Source: Candidatus Omnitrophota bacterium
GTDB taxonomy: Bacteria > Omnitrophota > Omnitrophia > Omnitrophales > JACQLI01
Assembly (NCBI GenBank): GCA_016204125.1
Contig: JACQLI010000046.1
Coordinates: 1-31,386 of the forward strand
Reading direction: 5' to 3'
DNA length: 31,386 nucleotides
Of this stretch, positions 8,225 to 16,024 are shown in pieces. The notes under the pieces were generated by a model. It was not told the DNA's origin. It searched no databases and saw only the letters and a program-made list of their open reading frames with translations. The position numbers and the translations under genes are program-made. The first letter of the stretch is position 1. The number at the start of each line of letters is the position of its first letter.

Positions 8225-9328
8225 ATGCCAAGAGTCTCAGGGCAGAATCTAGAAGCCCTTCTCGTACTCAATCGAACACCTGGTCTTCGGACGAGGAGCC
8301 TCTCCGCTTTCTTTGAAGAGGGTCTTACACCCTCTGAAATAGTAGAACGAATTAAACAAGGCGAGAAACTCTCTTGGAAAGAATCGCTCGAGGCGACCCA
8401 GCGAATTTTTAATCCTGTCGAGGAAATGGAAAAAGCCGACTCTCTTAGCGTCAAGATCCTTTCCTTTCTGGATGATAGTTACCCCTCTCTTCTCAAAGAA
8501 TCTTCTGACCCACCCCTTGTCCTTTACGTGAAAGGAGACATTCTCGATTCGGATCAAGCGGCAATCGCTATCGTTGGTTCAAGGCATCCCAGTCTTTATG
8601 GCTTGGAGCAGGCGAGAAGATTCGCTAAACGACTTGCTCAACTTGGGCTAACCGTTGTTTCTGGCTTTGCGCGCGGGATTGACCGAGCGAGTCACGAAGC
8701 CGCGCTTGAAATATCTTATGGCCGAACCCTTGCAGTATTGGGATCAGGCCTTGACGTTATTTACCCCAAAGAGCACCAGACTCTCCGCGAGGAAGTTAGC
8801 GAGCGGGGAGCCTTAATCAGCGAATTCAGTTTTGGAACCCCTCCCCTTGCCGAAAATTTTCCTAAGAGAAATCGAATCATTGCAGGCTTCGCACTAGGTG
8901 TTTTGGTAGTCGAAGCGCACTCTCGAAGCGGATCTCTCATTACAGCCAACCTGGCGGCAGAAGAAGGCAGGGAAGTATTCGCTCTGCCTGGGCGGGTGGA
9001 TCAACTCGGTTCAAGAGGTACTCACCATCTGATTAAGGAAGGCGCCTCTTTAGTCGAATCACCTGATGAGATTTTTGATGCCTTAAGTCCACAGCTTTGG
9101 CCTTACGTATCCGTCAATCAACCCTCTCATTTATTGAGTGAGGAAGAAAAAGAATTTCTCGGGCTTTTTGTGAAATCAAACCTTACGCCCGATGAGGCGA
9201 TTAGGGAAGGAAGTCTTTCTCCTTCCTCTGTTCGTGCGCTTTTGACTCAGCTTGAACTCAAGGGCGCGATCAAAAGACGCCTTGACGGCCGCTACGAGCG
9301 AGTTTTTTCGGCCTGCGAAAAGATTTGA
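8225..9328 (+). CDS. dprA: DNA-processing protein DprA (Smf)
   Basis: Single-strand DNA-binding RecA loader used in natural transformation; it is also found in many non-competent bacteria. The 367-residue protein has a helical N-terminal region (1-~100). A Rossmann-fold DprA domain follows, with AIVGSRHPSLYG, SGFARGIDRASHEAAL, LGSGLDVIYPKEH, FPKRNRIIAGFALGVLVVEA, SRSGSLITANLAAEEGREVFALPG and GTHHLIKEGA. A C-terminal winged-helix segment runs from about residue 300 to the end. No good ribosome site precedes ATG 8225, so it may be coupled to the small ORF. Its stop overlaps the -35 box of the next gene's promoter. dprA next to topA and xerC is a common bacterial order. Confidence 0.95.
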   Translation: MPRVSGQNLEALLVLNRTPGLRTRSLSAFFEEGLTPSEIVERIKQGEKLSWKESLEATQRIFNPVEEMEKADSLSVKILSFLDDSYPSLLKESSDPPLVLYVKGDILDSDQAAIAIVGSRHPSLYGLEQARRFAKRLAQLGLTVVSGFARGIDRASHEAALEISYGRTLAVLGSGLDVIYPKEHQTLREEVSERGALISEFSFGTPPLAENFPKRNRIIAGFALGVLVVEAHSRSGSLITANLAAEEGREVFALPGRVDQLGSRGTHHLIKEGASLVESPDEIFDALSPQLWPYVSVNQPSHLLSEEEKEFLGLFVKSNLTPDEAIREGSLSPSSVRALLTQLELKGAIKRRLDGRYERVFSACEKI

Positions 9329-9354
9329 AACAAGGCACCCAAGACAGTTATACT
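9325..9354 (+). promoter_or_regulatory. Sigma70-type promoter for the RDD gene
   Basis: TTGAAA at 9325-9330 and TATACT at 9349-9354 are separated by 18 nt, each one base off consensus. The -35 box overlaps the dprA stop codon. A start near 9361 would leave a ~20-nt leader with AGGAG at 9371-9375 before ATG 9382. No terminator is visible between dprA and this promoter. Confidence 0.5.
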
Positions 9355-9381
9355 TGAGTCGTTAAAAGAAAGGAGATTTTT

Positions 9382-9813
9382 ATGGCAGACTTTTCTTCAG
9401 AATCCGTTTCGGGTGGTTCATCGGGACCAGCCGTTGCTTCTAAAGGCAAACGCTTTGCCGCTGGCGTCATCGATTTAATCTTAATCCCAATCCTTATTGG
9501 GATCGTGGCAGGCCTCTTACTTCTCAATGCACCCGAGGGGCTTCGAAATGTCCTTTTGATCCTGATCAATATCGCGTGGATGATTTTCAGAGACGCGGTC
9601 TTTTCACCAGGACGGAAGATGGTCGGGACAAGGCTCGTAAGTCTGGCGGGGGATAAAGTTTCTATCGGGCAGGCTTTTATTCGTAATATCCTCCTGATCG
9701 TTCCTTTCGTGCTGGTCATTGGCTACATCGTGGAACTGGTTTCGCTTCTTGTTAAGGGAGAGCGGGTGGCTGACGGATGGGCCAAGACCAGAGTCATAGA
9801 AGCCACGGCGTAA
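9382..9813 (+). CDS. RDD-family membrane protein
   Basis: Small integral membrane protein of 143 residues. After a Ser/Gly-rich N-terminus of about 20 residues, KRFAAGVIDLILIP supplies the R and D of the RDD motif at the start of the first helix. A second hydrophobic helix runs through LRNVLLILINIAWMIF. RDAVFSPGRKMVGTRLV is the conserved cytoplasmic loop. A third helix includes NILLIVPFVLVIGYIVEL, and GERVADGWAKTRVI closes the protein. The family is linked to transport or salt tolerance in some bacteria, but no single function can be assigned. It has its own promoter and an immediate terminator, so it is probably monocistronic. Confidence 0.85.
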   Translation: MADFSSESVSGGSSGPAVASKGKRFAAGVIDLILIPILIGIVAGLLLLNAPEGLRNVLLILINIAWMIFRDAVFSPGRKMVGTRLVSLAGDKVSIGQAFIRNILLIVPFVLVIGYIVELVSLLVKGERVADGWAKTRVIEATA

Positions 9814-9834
9814 CCTCAAGTCTACAAATTAGTT

Positions 9835-9874
9835 AGGGCTGGGCCTATAAAGAAGGCCTTGCCCTTTTGTTTTA
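9835..9874 (+). terminator. Rho-independent terminator after the RDD gene
   Basis: AGGGCTGGGCC (9835-9845) pairs with GGCCTTGCCCT (9855-9865) as an 11-bp stem with one mismatch and one G-T pair. The loop is 9 nt, followed by TTTTGTTTT. It begins 21 nt after the RDD stop. This is the clearest intrinsic terminator in the window. Confidence 0.8.
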
Positions 9875-9916
9875 TGGGAAGGTTTATGGTAACTTTTGAA
9901 GGAGGAGATAACTTTA

Positions 9917-10270
9917 GTGACCAGAAAGAACTCGAGGGGATTCGACGATTCAGGGATCCGAGACGAGGTAGAGTATCTCAAAAAGCATCTGGACAAGCTT
10001 TGGGAGCGTGCTCAAGATGCCTCGGAGAGGCTTCAAGATATTGAAGTGCATTTGAACCTCCTTACGAGGCTATTAACTGCCCTGTGCGTGGAGAGGCTCG
10101 GCATGCGAATTGGCGTCCTGAAACGCATGATCAAAAAGATTGAGAAGGAAGCGATTCGAGATTCCCAGATCCATCACCTGGAAAAGCTTTACAACCTCCA
10201 CCACGTTCCCTCCAAGAAGTCCAACCCGCCTAAGGGGGAGTCAGAAGATAGGTGGGAGGATATCTCTTAA
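9917..10270 (+). CDS. Uncharacterised helical (coiled-coil) protein
   Basis: A 117-residue soluble protein that I do not recognise. I place the start at GTG 9917 because AAGGAGGAG at 9899-9907 lies 9 nt upstream; a TTG at 9896 in the same frame would begin before that site. Residues ~15-90 are almost continuous helix rich in Leu, Glu, Lys and Arg (DEVEYLKKHLDKLWERAQDA, then IEVHLNLLTRLLTALCVERL), with heptad-like spacing. The tail is charged and Pro/Ser-rich (SKKSNPPKGESEDRWEDIS). It is flanked by a terminator and by the topA promoter, so it is an isolated unit. Its stop codon lies inside a perfect inverted repeat. Confidence 0.7.
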   Translation: MTRKNSRGFDDSGIRDEVEYLKKHLDKLWERAQDASERLQDIEVHLNLLTRLLTALCVERLGMRIGVLKRMIKKIEKEAIRDSQIHHLEKLYNLHHVPSKKSNPPKGESEDRWEDIS

Positions 10271-10294
10271 CCTATTTCCTTAAAATAGGTTAAG
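10266..10294. repeat. Perfect 12-bp inverted repeat at the end of the orphan gene
   Basis: CTTAACCTATTT (10266-10277) and AAATAGGTTAAG (10283-10294) are exact reverse complements around a 5-nt loop. The repeat includes the stop codon of the preceding gene and ends 30 nt before the -35 box of the topA promoter. No U-tract follows on either strand, so a classic terminator is doubtful. A protein-binding operator or an mRNA-end hairpin is possible. Confidence 0.6.
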
Positions 10295-10324
10295 CTATTC
10301 AAAGTTACGTCCGATAAACTTTCC

Positions 10325-10353
10325 TTTACAAATTCCGTCAATTTAAATACAAT
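10325..10353 (+). promoter_or_regulatory. Sigma70-type promoter for thiS-topA
   Basis: TTTACA at 10325-10330 and TACAAT at 10348-10353 have a 17-nt spacer. Transcription would be expected to begin at about 10360, within a base or so of ATG 10361. The upstream ATG at 10352 lies inside the -10 box and would not be transcribed. The promoter therefore decides the start codon and predicts a leaderless message. Confidence 0.55.
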
Positions 10354-10360
10354 GCGGCGC

Positions 10361-12649
10361 ATGCGGGATAGCTTCATACGAATTAGGATCAATGGAGAAA
10401 TTAAAGAAGTCGCTTCTTCCTTAACTCTCAGTCAGCTCTTAAGCTCCTATCAAATTGATCCTCAAACTGTTGTGGTGGAGCGGAATCATCAGATTGTGCC
10501 CAGAGTTCAATTTAAGGAGATAGGGGTCCAGTCAGGAGACGAGATTGAAGTAGTCCATTTTGTAGGAGGAGGAAAGGGAGGGGCGACAAAGTTGGTTATA
10601 GTGGAGTCACCCACCAAGGCAAAAACCCTCCACAAATACCTTGGAGACGGCTATCAAATCGAAGCATCCATGGGGCACGTTCGTGATCTTCCAAAGAGTA
10701 AGATGGGAGTGGACCTTTCCGACAACTTCAAGCCCGCTTATGTCATCAGCACCAAATCCAAAAAGACCGTGTCCCGAATCAAAAAAGAAGCCAAGGGGAA
10801 AGAGGGGATCTACCTTGCGCCCGACCCTGATCGAGAAGGTGAAGCTATCAGCTGGCATCTATCAGAAATACTGAAAGAAGTTACAGACAGTAAAATCCAG
10901 CGAGTTACTTTCAATGAAATCACGCCCGAGGCCGTCAGAGAGGCTTTCCATCATCCTAGAGAAATTGATGACCGTCTTGTGAATGCCCAACAGGCCAGGC
11001 GCATTCTTGATCGTCTCGTGGGTTATGAATTAAGTCCTCTGCTGTGGCGTAAAGTCGGAAAGGGTTTGAGCGCGGGTCGCGTTCAGTCGGTGGCGCTTCG
11101 CCTCATTGTCGAGAGAGAAAAAGAAATCAAAAGCTTTGTCCCTAAAGAATATTGGCAGCTTACGGCCAAACTTTCTTCAGAGAAAGAGGAAACGGAAAAA
11201 ATCTTTCTTGCGAAATTCGAGAGGATCGGAGAAAAAAAGCCTGAGATCGGGAATCAAAAGGAGGCCGAGGAATTAAAATCAGCGATTGAAAAACTCCCCT
11301 TTAGAGTTGAGAAGGTTGAAAAAAGGGAAAGACAACGAAAGCCCTCAGCCCCTTACACCACAAGCCGTCTTCAACAGGAGTCCTATACTCGTCTTGGATT
11401 TACCGCTGCTAAAACCATGAAGCTCGCCCAAAGATTGTATGAGGGTGTGGAACTGGAAGCCAATGAAGCGGTCGGTCTTATCACTTACATGCGTACCGAC
11501 TCGGTGAATGTTTCTAAAGGCTCTCAGGACGAAGCCGCAAAATGGATTCGTGAGAAATTTGGCGCGGACTACCTCCCTGATGCACCGCCTGTTTACAAAT
11601 CAAAGAAGGGGGCTCAAGAGGCGCACGAAGCGATTCGGCCAACCTCTGTCCTCCGTCTTCCTGAAAAGGTTCGTCCATTTCTCCAAGACGATGAATTCCG
11701 TCTTTATGAACTGATTTGGAGGAGATTTGTTTCCTCACAAATGATGCCAGCCATTGACGAGCAGACCTCAGTGACTATCGTCGCAGGAGATCAATACTTT
11801 TTTAAAGCAACTGGCAAGCGAAACCTCTTTCCTGGTTTTGACGCTGTCTTTTCATCGGTGACAAAGACTGCGGGCGAGACAGAAGAGGATGAAGAGGCTT
11901 CTGAAGATAATGGAAAGAATCAGGAACTGCCAGCCCTTAAGGAGGGAGAGACTCTTAAACTCCATGAACTTTTACCGACTCAGCATTTCACGAAACCTCC
12001 TGCTCGGTTTAACGATGCCAGTTTGGTTCGTATCTTAGAGGAGAAAGGAATTGGCAGGCCCAGTACTTATGCGCCTACCATCTATACCCTTCTTGATCGA
12101 GGCTATGCGGAACGTAAAGGCGGAGCGCTCATGCCAACTGAGCTCGCCGATATTGTAGTCAGTTTACTCGTGCAGCATTTTCCCACGATTTTGGATTATG
12201 AATTTACCGCTCTTATGGAAGAAGAGCTCGATAAGATTGAAGAAGGAGAACTCGAGTGGCATCGTGTCCTCAAGGACTTCTACGTACCTTTTTCGAAACT
12301 CCTCGAAGAAGCGCGCAATCAGATGCGCAATGTCCGTCGCGAGGTGGTTCCGACGGATGAAGTGTGTGACATATGTGGAAAACAAATGGTTATTCGCTGG
12401 GGTCGGTTTGGCCAATTTTTAGCATGTTCAGGATTCCCCGAGTGTCGATACACGAAATCTCTTCCCACAGGTTTCAGATGTCCTCAGCCCGATTGCAAAG
12501 GAGATCTCGTGAAACGGCAGGCGAAAAACAGGCGCACCTTTTACGGCTGTTCCAATTATCCTAAATGTACCTACATTGCTCGAAAGCTTCCTAGGGATCA
12601 AGAAACAGTCAGTGAGGATGAGAAGCCGCCTGAGACAGATCTCGAGTAG
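10361..12649 (+). CDS. topA: ThiS-like beta-grasp domain fused to DNA topoisomerase I
   Basis: A 762-residue frame. Residues 1-71 form a ThiS/MoaD-type sulfur-carrier fold: IRIRINGEIKEV, TLSQLLSSY, VVVERNHQIVPR and GDEIEVVHFVGGG, the last with the family's terminal Gly-Gly. It continues without a stop (KGGATK) into type IA topoisomerase, which relaxes negative supercoils. The Toprim domain has LVIVESPTKAKTL (from residue 78) and DPDREGEA (155-162). LVGYELSPLLWRKVGKGLSA and the active-site Tyr 376 in ITYMRTDS follow. Two C-terminal zinc ribbons (CDICGK...CSGFPEC and CPQPDCKG...CSNYPKC) end the protein. Topoisomerase alone could also start at TTG 10592, preceded by GGGAGGGG (10576-10583). The TopA assignment is secure. 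Whether the ThiS part is joined in the mature protein is open. Confidence 0.9.
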   Translation: MRDSFIRIRINGEIKEVASSLTLSQLLSSYQIDPQTVVVERNHQIVPRVQFKEIGVQSGDEIEVVHFVGGGKGGATKLVIVESPTKAKTLHKYLGDGYQIEASMGHVRDLPKSKMGVDLSDNFKPAYVISTKSKKTVSRIKKEAKGKEGIYLAPDPDREGEAISWHLSEILKEVTDSKIQRVTFNEITPEAVREAFHHPREIDDRLVNAQQARRILDRLVGYELSPLLWRKVGKGLSAGRVQSVALRLIVEREKEIKSFVPKEYWQLTAKLSSEKEETEKIFLAKFERIGEKKPEIGNQKEAEELKSAIEKLPFRVEKVEKRERQRKPSAPYTTSRLQQESYTRLGFTAAKTMKLAQRLYEGVELEANEAVGLITYMRTDSVNVSKGSQDEAAKWIREKFGADYLPDAPPVYKSKKGAQEAHEAIRPTSVLRLPEKVRPFLQDDEFRLYELIWRRFVSSQMMPAIDEQTSVTIVAGDQYFFKATGKRNLFPGFDAVFSSVTKTAGETEEDEEASEDNGKNQELPALKEGETLKLHELLPTQHFTKPPARFNDASLVRILEEKGIGRPSTYAPTIYTLLDRGYAERKGGALMPTELADIVVSLLVQHFPTILDYEFTALMEEELDKIEEGELEWHRVLKDFYVPFSKLLEEARNQMRNVRREVVPTDEVCDICGKQMVIRWGRFGQFLACSGFPECRYTKSLPTGFRCPQPDCKGDLVKRQAKNRRTFYGCSNYPKCTYIARKLPRDQETVSEDEKPPETDLE

Positions 12650-13551
12650 TGGATAGGATGGATCCAAGAGTCCGCCAATTTTTTTCTTATCTTGAAGCCG
12701 CACGGGGGGCTTCCCCCCACACCATCAAAAATTACGGGACAGATTTAAAAGAATTCTTCTCCTTTCTAACGGGCAAATCTCTGGCTGAGGTTGATACCCT
12801 TCTCATCCGAAGTTTTCTCGCCCACCTCAAATCTCGTGGACAATCCAAGGCGACTTTGTCCCGTAAATTAGCCGCGCTCCGTTCCTTCTTCAAATATTTG
12901 GCTCGAGAGAATCATTTGAAAACCAATCCTGTTCTCGGAATCAGCACTCCGAAACGGGAGAAGAAATTGCCTCACTTTCTGGATCTTGGAGAAGTAACCC
13001 ATCTTTTGGAGGCCCCATCTGAAAATACTTGGGAAGGAAAAAGAGACCGTTCCATTCTCGAGACCCTTTACAGTTCAGGGGTTCGAGTGAGTGAACTTGT
13101 GGGACTCAATCAGGGAGATGTTGATCTTTTATCAGGCCTTTTGAAGGCGAGGGGCAAGGGAAAGAAAGAGCGTATCGTTCCCATAGGAGAAAAGGCACTT
13201 CATGCTATTCGGAGTTATTTGGATGCCATGCCAGCTCCGTTTCGTAAGAAGGATGACAGCCCAAACGCACCCCTCTTTTTGAATCGTTTGGGAACACGAT
13301 TGACTGATCGAAGTGTCCGCCGTTTGATTTTGAAATATGCAAAGCGTCTTTCTCTTAAAAGCGGAATTTCTCCTCATACTTTACGGCATACCTTTGCGAC
13401 TCACATGTTGGATAGGGGGGCAGATCTCAGAAGTGTTCAAGAGTTACTTGGGCACGCCAATCTTTCGACGACGCAAATCTACACTCATGTGACAACGCGC
13501 CGTCTGCAGGAGGCTTACACCCGAGCTCATCCTCGGGCACAGAAACAATGA
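12649..13551 (+). CDS. xerC: Tyrosine recombinase XerC/XerD
   Basis: Site-specific recombinase that resolves chromosome dimers at dif with its partner. At 300 residues it is typical. An N-terminal SAM-like core-binding domain (FFSYLEAARGASPHTIKNY) precedes the catalytic domain. Catalytic residues are Arg146 in SSGVRVSELVGL, Lys in KGKKERIVPIG, His243 and Arg246 in PHTLRHTFATHML, His in LGHANLSTTQIY, and nucleophile Tyr278. GTG 12649 overlaps the topA stop (TAGTG) by one base; ATG 12658 is an alternative giving 297 residues. XerC and XerD cannot be told apart by eye. The topA-xerC order favours XerC. Confidence 0.9.
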   Translation: MDRMDPRVRQFFSYLEAARGASPHTIKNYGTDLKEFFSFLTGKSLAEVDTLLIRSFLAHLKSRGQSKATLSRKLAALRSFFKYLARENHLKTNPVLGISTPKREKKLPHFLDLGEVTHLLEAPSENTWEGKRDRSILETLYSSGVRVSELVGLNQGDVDLLSGLLKARGKGKKERIVPIGEKALHAIRSYLDAMPAPFRKKDDSPNAPLFLNRLGTRLTDRSVRRLILKYAKRLSLKSGISPHTLRHTFATHMLDRGADLRSVQELLGHANLSTTQIYTHVTTRRLQEAYTRAHPRAQKQ

Positions 13552-14870
13552 TTCGCTGGATTTACGACTTAGGATTTTTACTTTTTGGGATCTTTTCTCT
13601 TCCCCATTTTCTGGGAAGGCTCAAGCAAGCAGAGGATCCCAAGCAACTCTTACGAGAACGACTCGGTCTTTTTTCTCCAGAATGTCTCGAGAAACTTGCA
13701 GGCAAAAGACCTCTTTGGATTCATGCTGTGAGCGTCGGAGAAGTTTTGGCTGTGGAGAAACTCATCCAGCTGATCAAGGCTAAGAAGCCAGAAATTTCCA
13801 CGGTTCTCACAACCGTTACACCTACAGGTCAACAGTTGGCCAAAAAATGGGAAGGGGAGGGGCTTCATACGCTCTATTTTCCTTTCGACATTCGAATGGC
13901 AGTGAGCCGTTTCTTTGAGGCGTTGAAGCCGAGAGCGCTCCTTCTCGTTGAGACTGAGATTTGGCCCAATGTGATCGAAGAGGCTAAACGTCACGGTGTT
14001 CCCATTGGCGTGATCAATGGCCGACTTTCTGAACGTTCCTTTCGCGCGTTTCGGCTATTCTCGGGGTTATTCAGGCCTCTCTTGAGTCAGGTCCATTTTT
14101 TCCTGGTTCAAACAGAACAGGACAGAGAAAGGCTTCTTCGCCTAGGCGTTGACGAGACCAAGGTGAGGGTGACGGGGAATATGAAGCTGGATGCTTTTGA
14201 GTTAGAAGGAGATTGGAAGGATGAAAGTGATACGCTTCGAAGAAAGTGGGGGTTCTCTCCATCCGACCAAATTCTGATTGGAGGAAGCACTCATGCAGGG
14301 GAAGAGGAGATTCTTTTGAAGTCACTTCGGCATCTCCGAAAAGAAGGATTGCCAGTCAAACTTCTTCTTGCGCCTCGACACATTGAAAGGGCTGAAGAGG
14401 TTCTCAAATTATCGAATCAGCATGGTTTCAAGACCCTTCTCGCGACAGAATATAACGATGGCACTTCCTTAGAGGTTTTGATTCTGAATAAGCTTGGCGA
14501 ACTTCGGAATCTTTACTCTGTTGCGGATGTGGTTGTGATGGGAGGGAGCTTGGTTCGCCGAGGCGGTCAAAACCCGATAGAGGCGGCTCGCTTCCGAAAA
14601 GCTGTGATCCATGGTCCTTGGGTTTTTAATTTCTATGACATCTATAAACGACTCGATGAAGAAAAAGGAAGCCTCATGGTTCAAGGAGAGAGTGAGCTTA
14701 CATTGGCTTTGAGGAGGCTTCTCTCGAGTGAGGCAGAAAGGCAGCAACTTGGGAACCGAGCCTATGAAATCCTTGAAAAGTTGAGAGGCGCTACCGAACA
14801 AAATTTTAATTGGATTGAAGAATTCCTCTTAGACCACCTAACAAAAGTTAGTCGTGGCGACTTCCGCTAG
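13548..14870 (+). CDS. waaA: 3-Deoxy-D-manno-octulosonic acid (Kdo) transferase
   Basis: Inner-membrane GT30 enzyme that transfers Kdo from CMP-Kdo to lipid IVA. It has 440 residues and starts at an ATGA overlap with xerC. The N-terminal hydrophobic anchor is IYDLGFLLFGIFSLPHFLG. The conserved blocks are PLWIHAVSVGEV, TTVTPTGQQLA, YFPFDI, ALLLVETEIWPN, GVINGRLSERSF, VTGNMKLD, GGSTHAGEEE, LLAPRHIERAEEV, VVMGGSLVRRGGQNPIEAA and HGPWVFNF. It opens the lipopolysaccharide block. The number of Kdo residues it adds cannot be told from sequence. Confidence 0.95.
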   Translation: MIRWIYDLGFLLFGIFSLPHFLGRLKQAEDPKQLLRERLGLFSPECLEKLAGKRPLWIHAVSVGEVLAVEKLIQLIKAKKPEISTVLTTVTPTGQQLAKKWEGEGLHTLYFPFDIRMAVSRFFEALKPRALLLVETEIWPNVIEEAKRHGVPIGVINGRLSERSFRAFRLFSGLFRPLLSQVHFFLVQTEQDRERLLRLGVDETKVRVTGNMKLDAFELEGDWKDESDTLRRKWGFSPSDQILIGGSTHAGEEEILLKSLRHLRKEGLPVKLLLAPRHIERAEEVLKLSNQHGFKTLLATEYNDGTSLEVLILNKLGELRNLYSVADVVVMGGSLVRRGGQNPIEAARFRKAVIHGPWVFNFYDIYKRLDEEKGSLMVQGESELTLALRRLLSSEAERQQLGNRAYEILEKLRGATEQNFNWIEEFLLDHLTKVSRGDFR

Positions 14871-14975
14871 TCTGCGGTAGGCGAAATTTAGCCATAAATT
14901 CTGCCTGCTGAAAACGGGGGTTGTCCAAGTAATAAAGTTTGTTAGTGGCTTAGGAACAAAGATAGGAGTAGAAAC
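14871..14975 (+). other. Spacer before lpxK with imperfect hairpins
   Basis: A 105-nt gap, unusually long for this run. An interrupted hairpin reads GGC..AATTTA (14880-14890), loop GCCA, TAAATT..GCC (14895-14905), with two mismatches. A short CCGC/GCGG pair lies next to it at the waaA stop. I see neither a U-tract nor a convincing promoter. AGGAG at 14964-14968 is the lpxK ribosome site. Confidence 0.35.
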
Positions 14976-16019
14976 GTGATACCAATTAAGAATTATTTTC
15001 GACTCATTGCAGAGGATCAACAACCAGGGTTTTTCCCGCATCTCCTCAAACCCGTTCTTTCAGGCGCGAGTTTCTTTTATGGAGGAGGAGTCGCGGTCAT
15101 TAGAGAGCTCTATCAAAAGGGGATTTTGCCAAAGAAAAGGCTTCCCTTTCCTGTGATCAGTGTGGGTAACCTTACTTGGGGAGGAACGGGGAAAACCCCC
15201 CTTGTGGAGTATCTCGCTCGTCGTGTTCTTGAGCTCCGGAGAACCCCTCTTGTTTTGACTAGGGGGTATGGACAGGATGAAGTTGAACAATTGAAGGCTC
15301 ATCTCCCGAATGTTCGGATCGGAGTTGGCAAAGAAAGGTATCAGGTAGCCCAAGGATATGGGCGGAGAGAGCGAATCGACGTCGCCATTTTAGATGACGG
15401 TTTTCAGCATTGGAAGGTCACGCGGGATATTGAGATTGTTACGGTGAATGCCCTCAACCCCTTTGGCAATCGCAGCCTCTTTCCTCGCGGAATTCTGCGT
15501 GAAGCTCCGCAGGCGCTCAAACGAGCGACGGTGGTCGTTTTGACTCACGTCAATCTCCTTGCGCCCAAAGAACTTACTCAGCTGCGTGATGAAATTAAGA
15601 AATTCTCCCCCTCTTCTTTTATCACAGAGGCGTTTCTCGAGCCTTTATTTTTTTATCGGGCTCGCAAGAGGAATCGTTTGTCAATCAGCTCACTTGAGAA
15701 TCGCCGTGTAGCAACATTTTCAGCCGTTGGAAGCCCGCGTTCTTTCCAGATCCTCCTGACCCGCTACGGAATTAAGCCTGTGCGGAATTTTGAATATTGC
15801 GATCATCACACTTTTTCACGTACGGAGCTTCAGGAGATTCAGGAGGTTAGCAGGAATAGCGATGTCGATGAGATCGTCACAACAGAAAAAGATTTCTACA
15901 GAGCCCCGAAAGATATTACCGAAGTACTCGACCCTCTCGTTTTGGCAACGCGAATCCAAGTCTCGACTGGAGAAGAAATTCTAACGGATCGAATCTTTCG
16001 TTTGTTGGGGGTAAGTTAA
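14976..16019 (+). CDS. lpxK: Tetraacyldisaccharide 4'-kinase
   Basis: Phosphorylates the 4' position of the lipid A disaccharide to make lipid IVA, at the inner face of the inner membrane. It has 347 residues and starts at GTG 14976, 7 nt after AGGAG. The N-terminal amphipathic segment FFYGGGVAVIRELY is typical. PFPVISVGNLTWGGTGKTP holds the P-loop (GGTGKTP, residues 69-75). LTRGYG, DVAILDDGFQHW and LFPRGILREA follow, and EIVTTEKDFYRAP is the C-terminal motif. The product is the acceptor for the WaaA gene product next door. Confidence 0.95.
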   Translation: MIPIKNYFRLIAEDQQPGFFPHLLKPVLSGASFFYGGGVAVIRELYQKGILPKKRLPFPVISVGNLTWGGTGKTPLVEYLARRVLELRRTPLVLTRGYGQDEVEQLKAHLPNVRIGVGKERYQVAQGYGRRERIDVAILDDGFQHWKVTRDIEIVTVNALNPFGNRSLFPRGILREAPQALKRATVVVLTHVNLLAPKELTQLRDEIKKFSPSSFITEAFLEPLFFYRARKRNRLSISSLENRRVATFSAVGSPRSFQILLTRYGIKPVRNFEYCDHHTFSRTELQEIQEVSRNSDVDEIVTTEKDFYRAPKDITEVLDPLVLATRIQVSTGEEILTDRIFRLLGVS

Positions 16020-16024
16020 GGTTC

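Noticed and set aside
10352..10360. ATG 10352 as start of the thiS-topA frame
   Set aside because: It overlaps the -10 box TACAAT and has no ribosome site; ATG 10361 is the better start.
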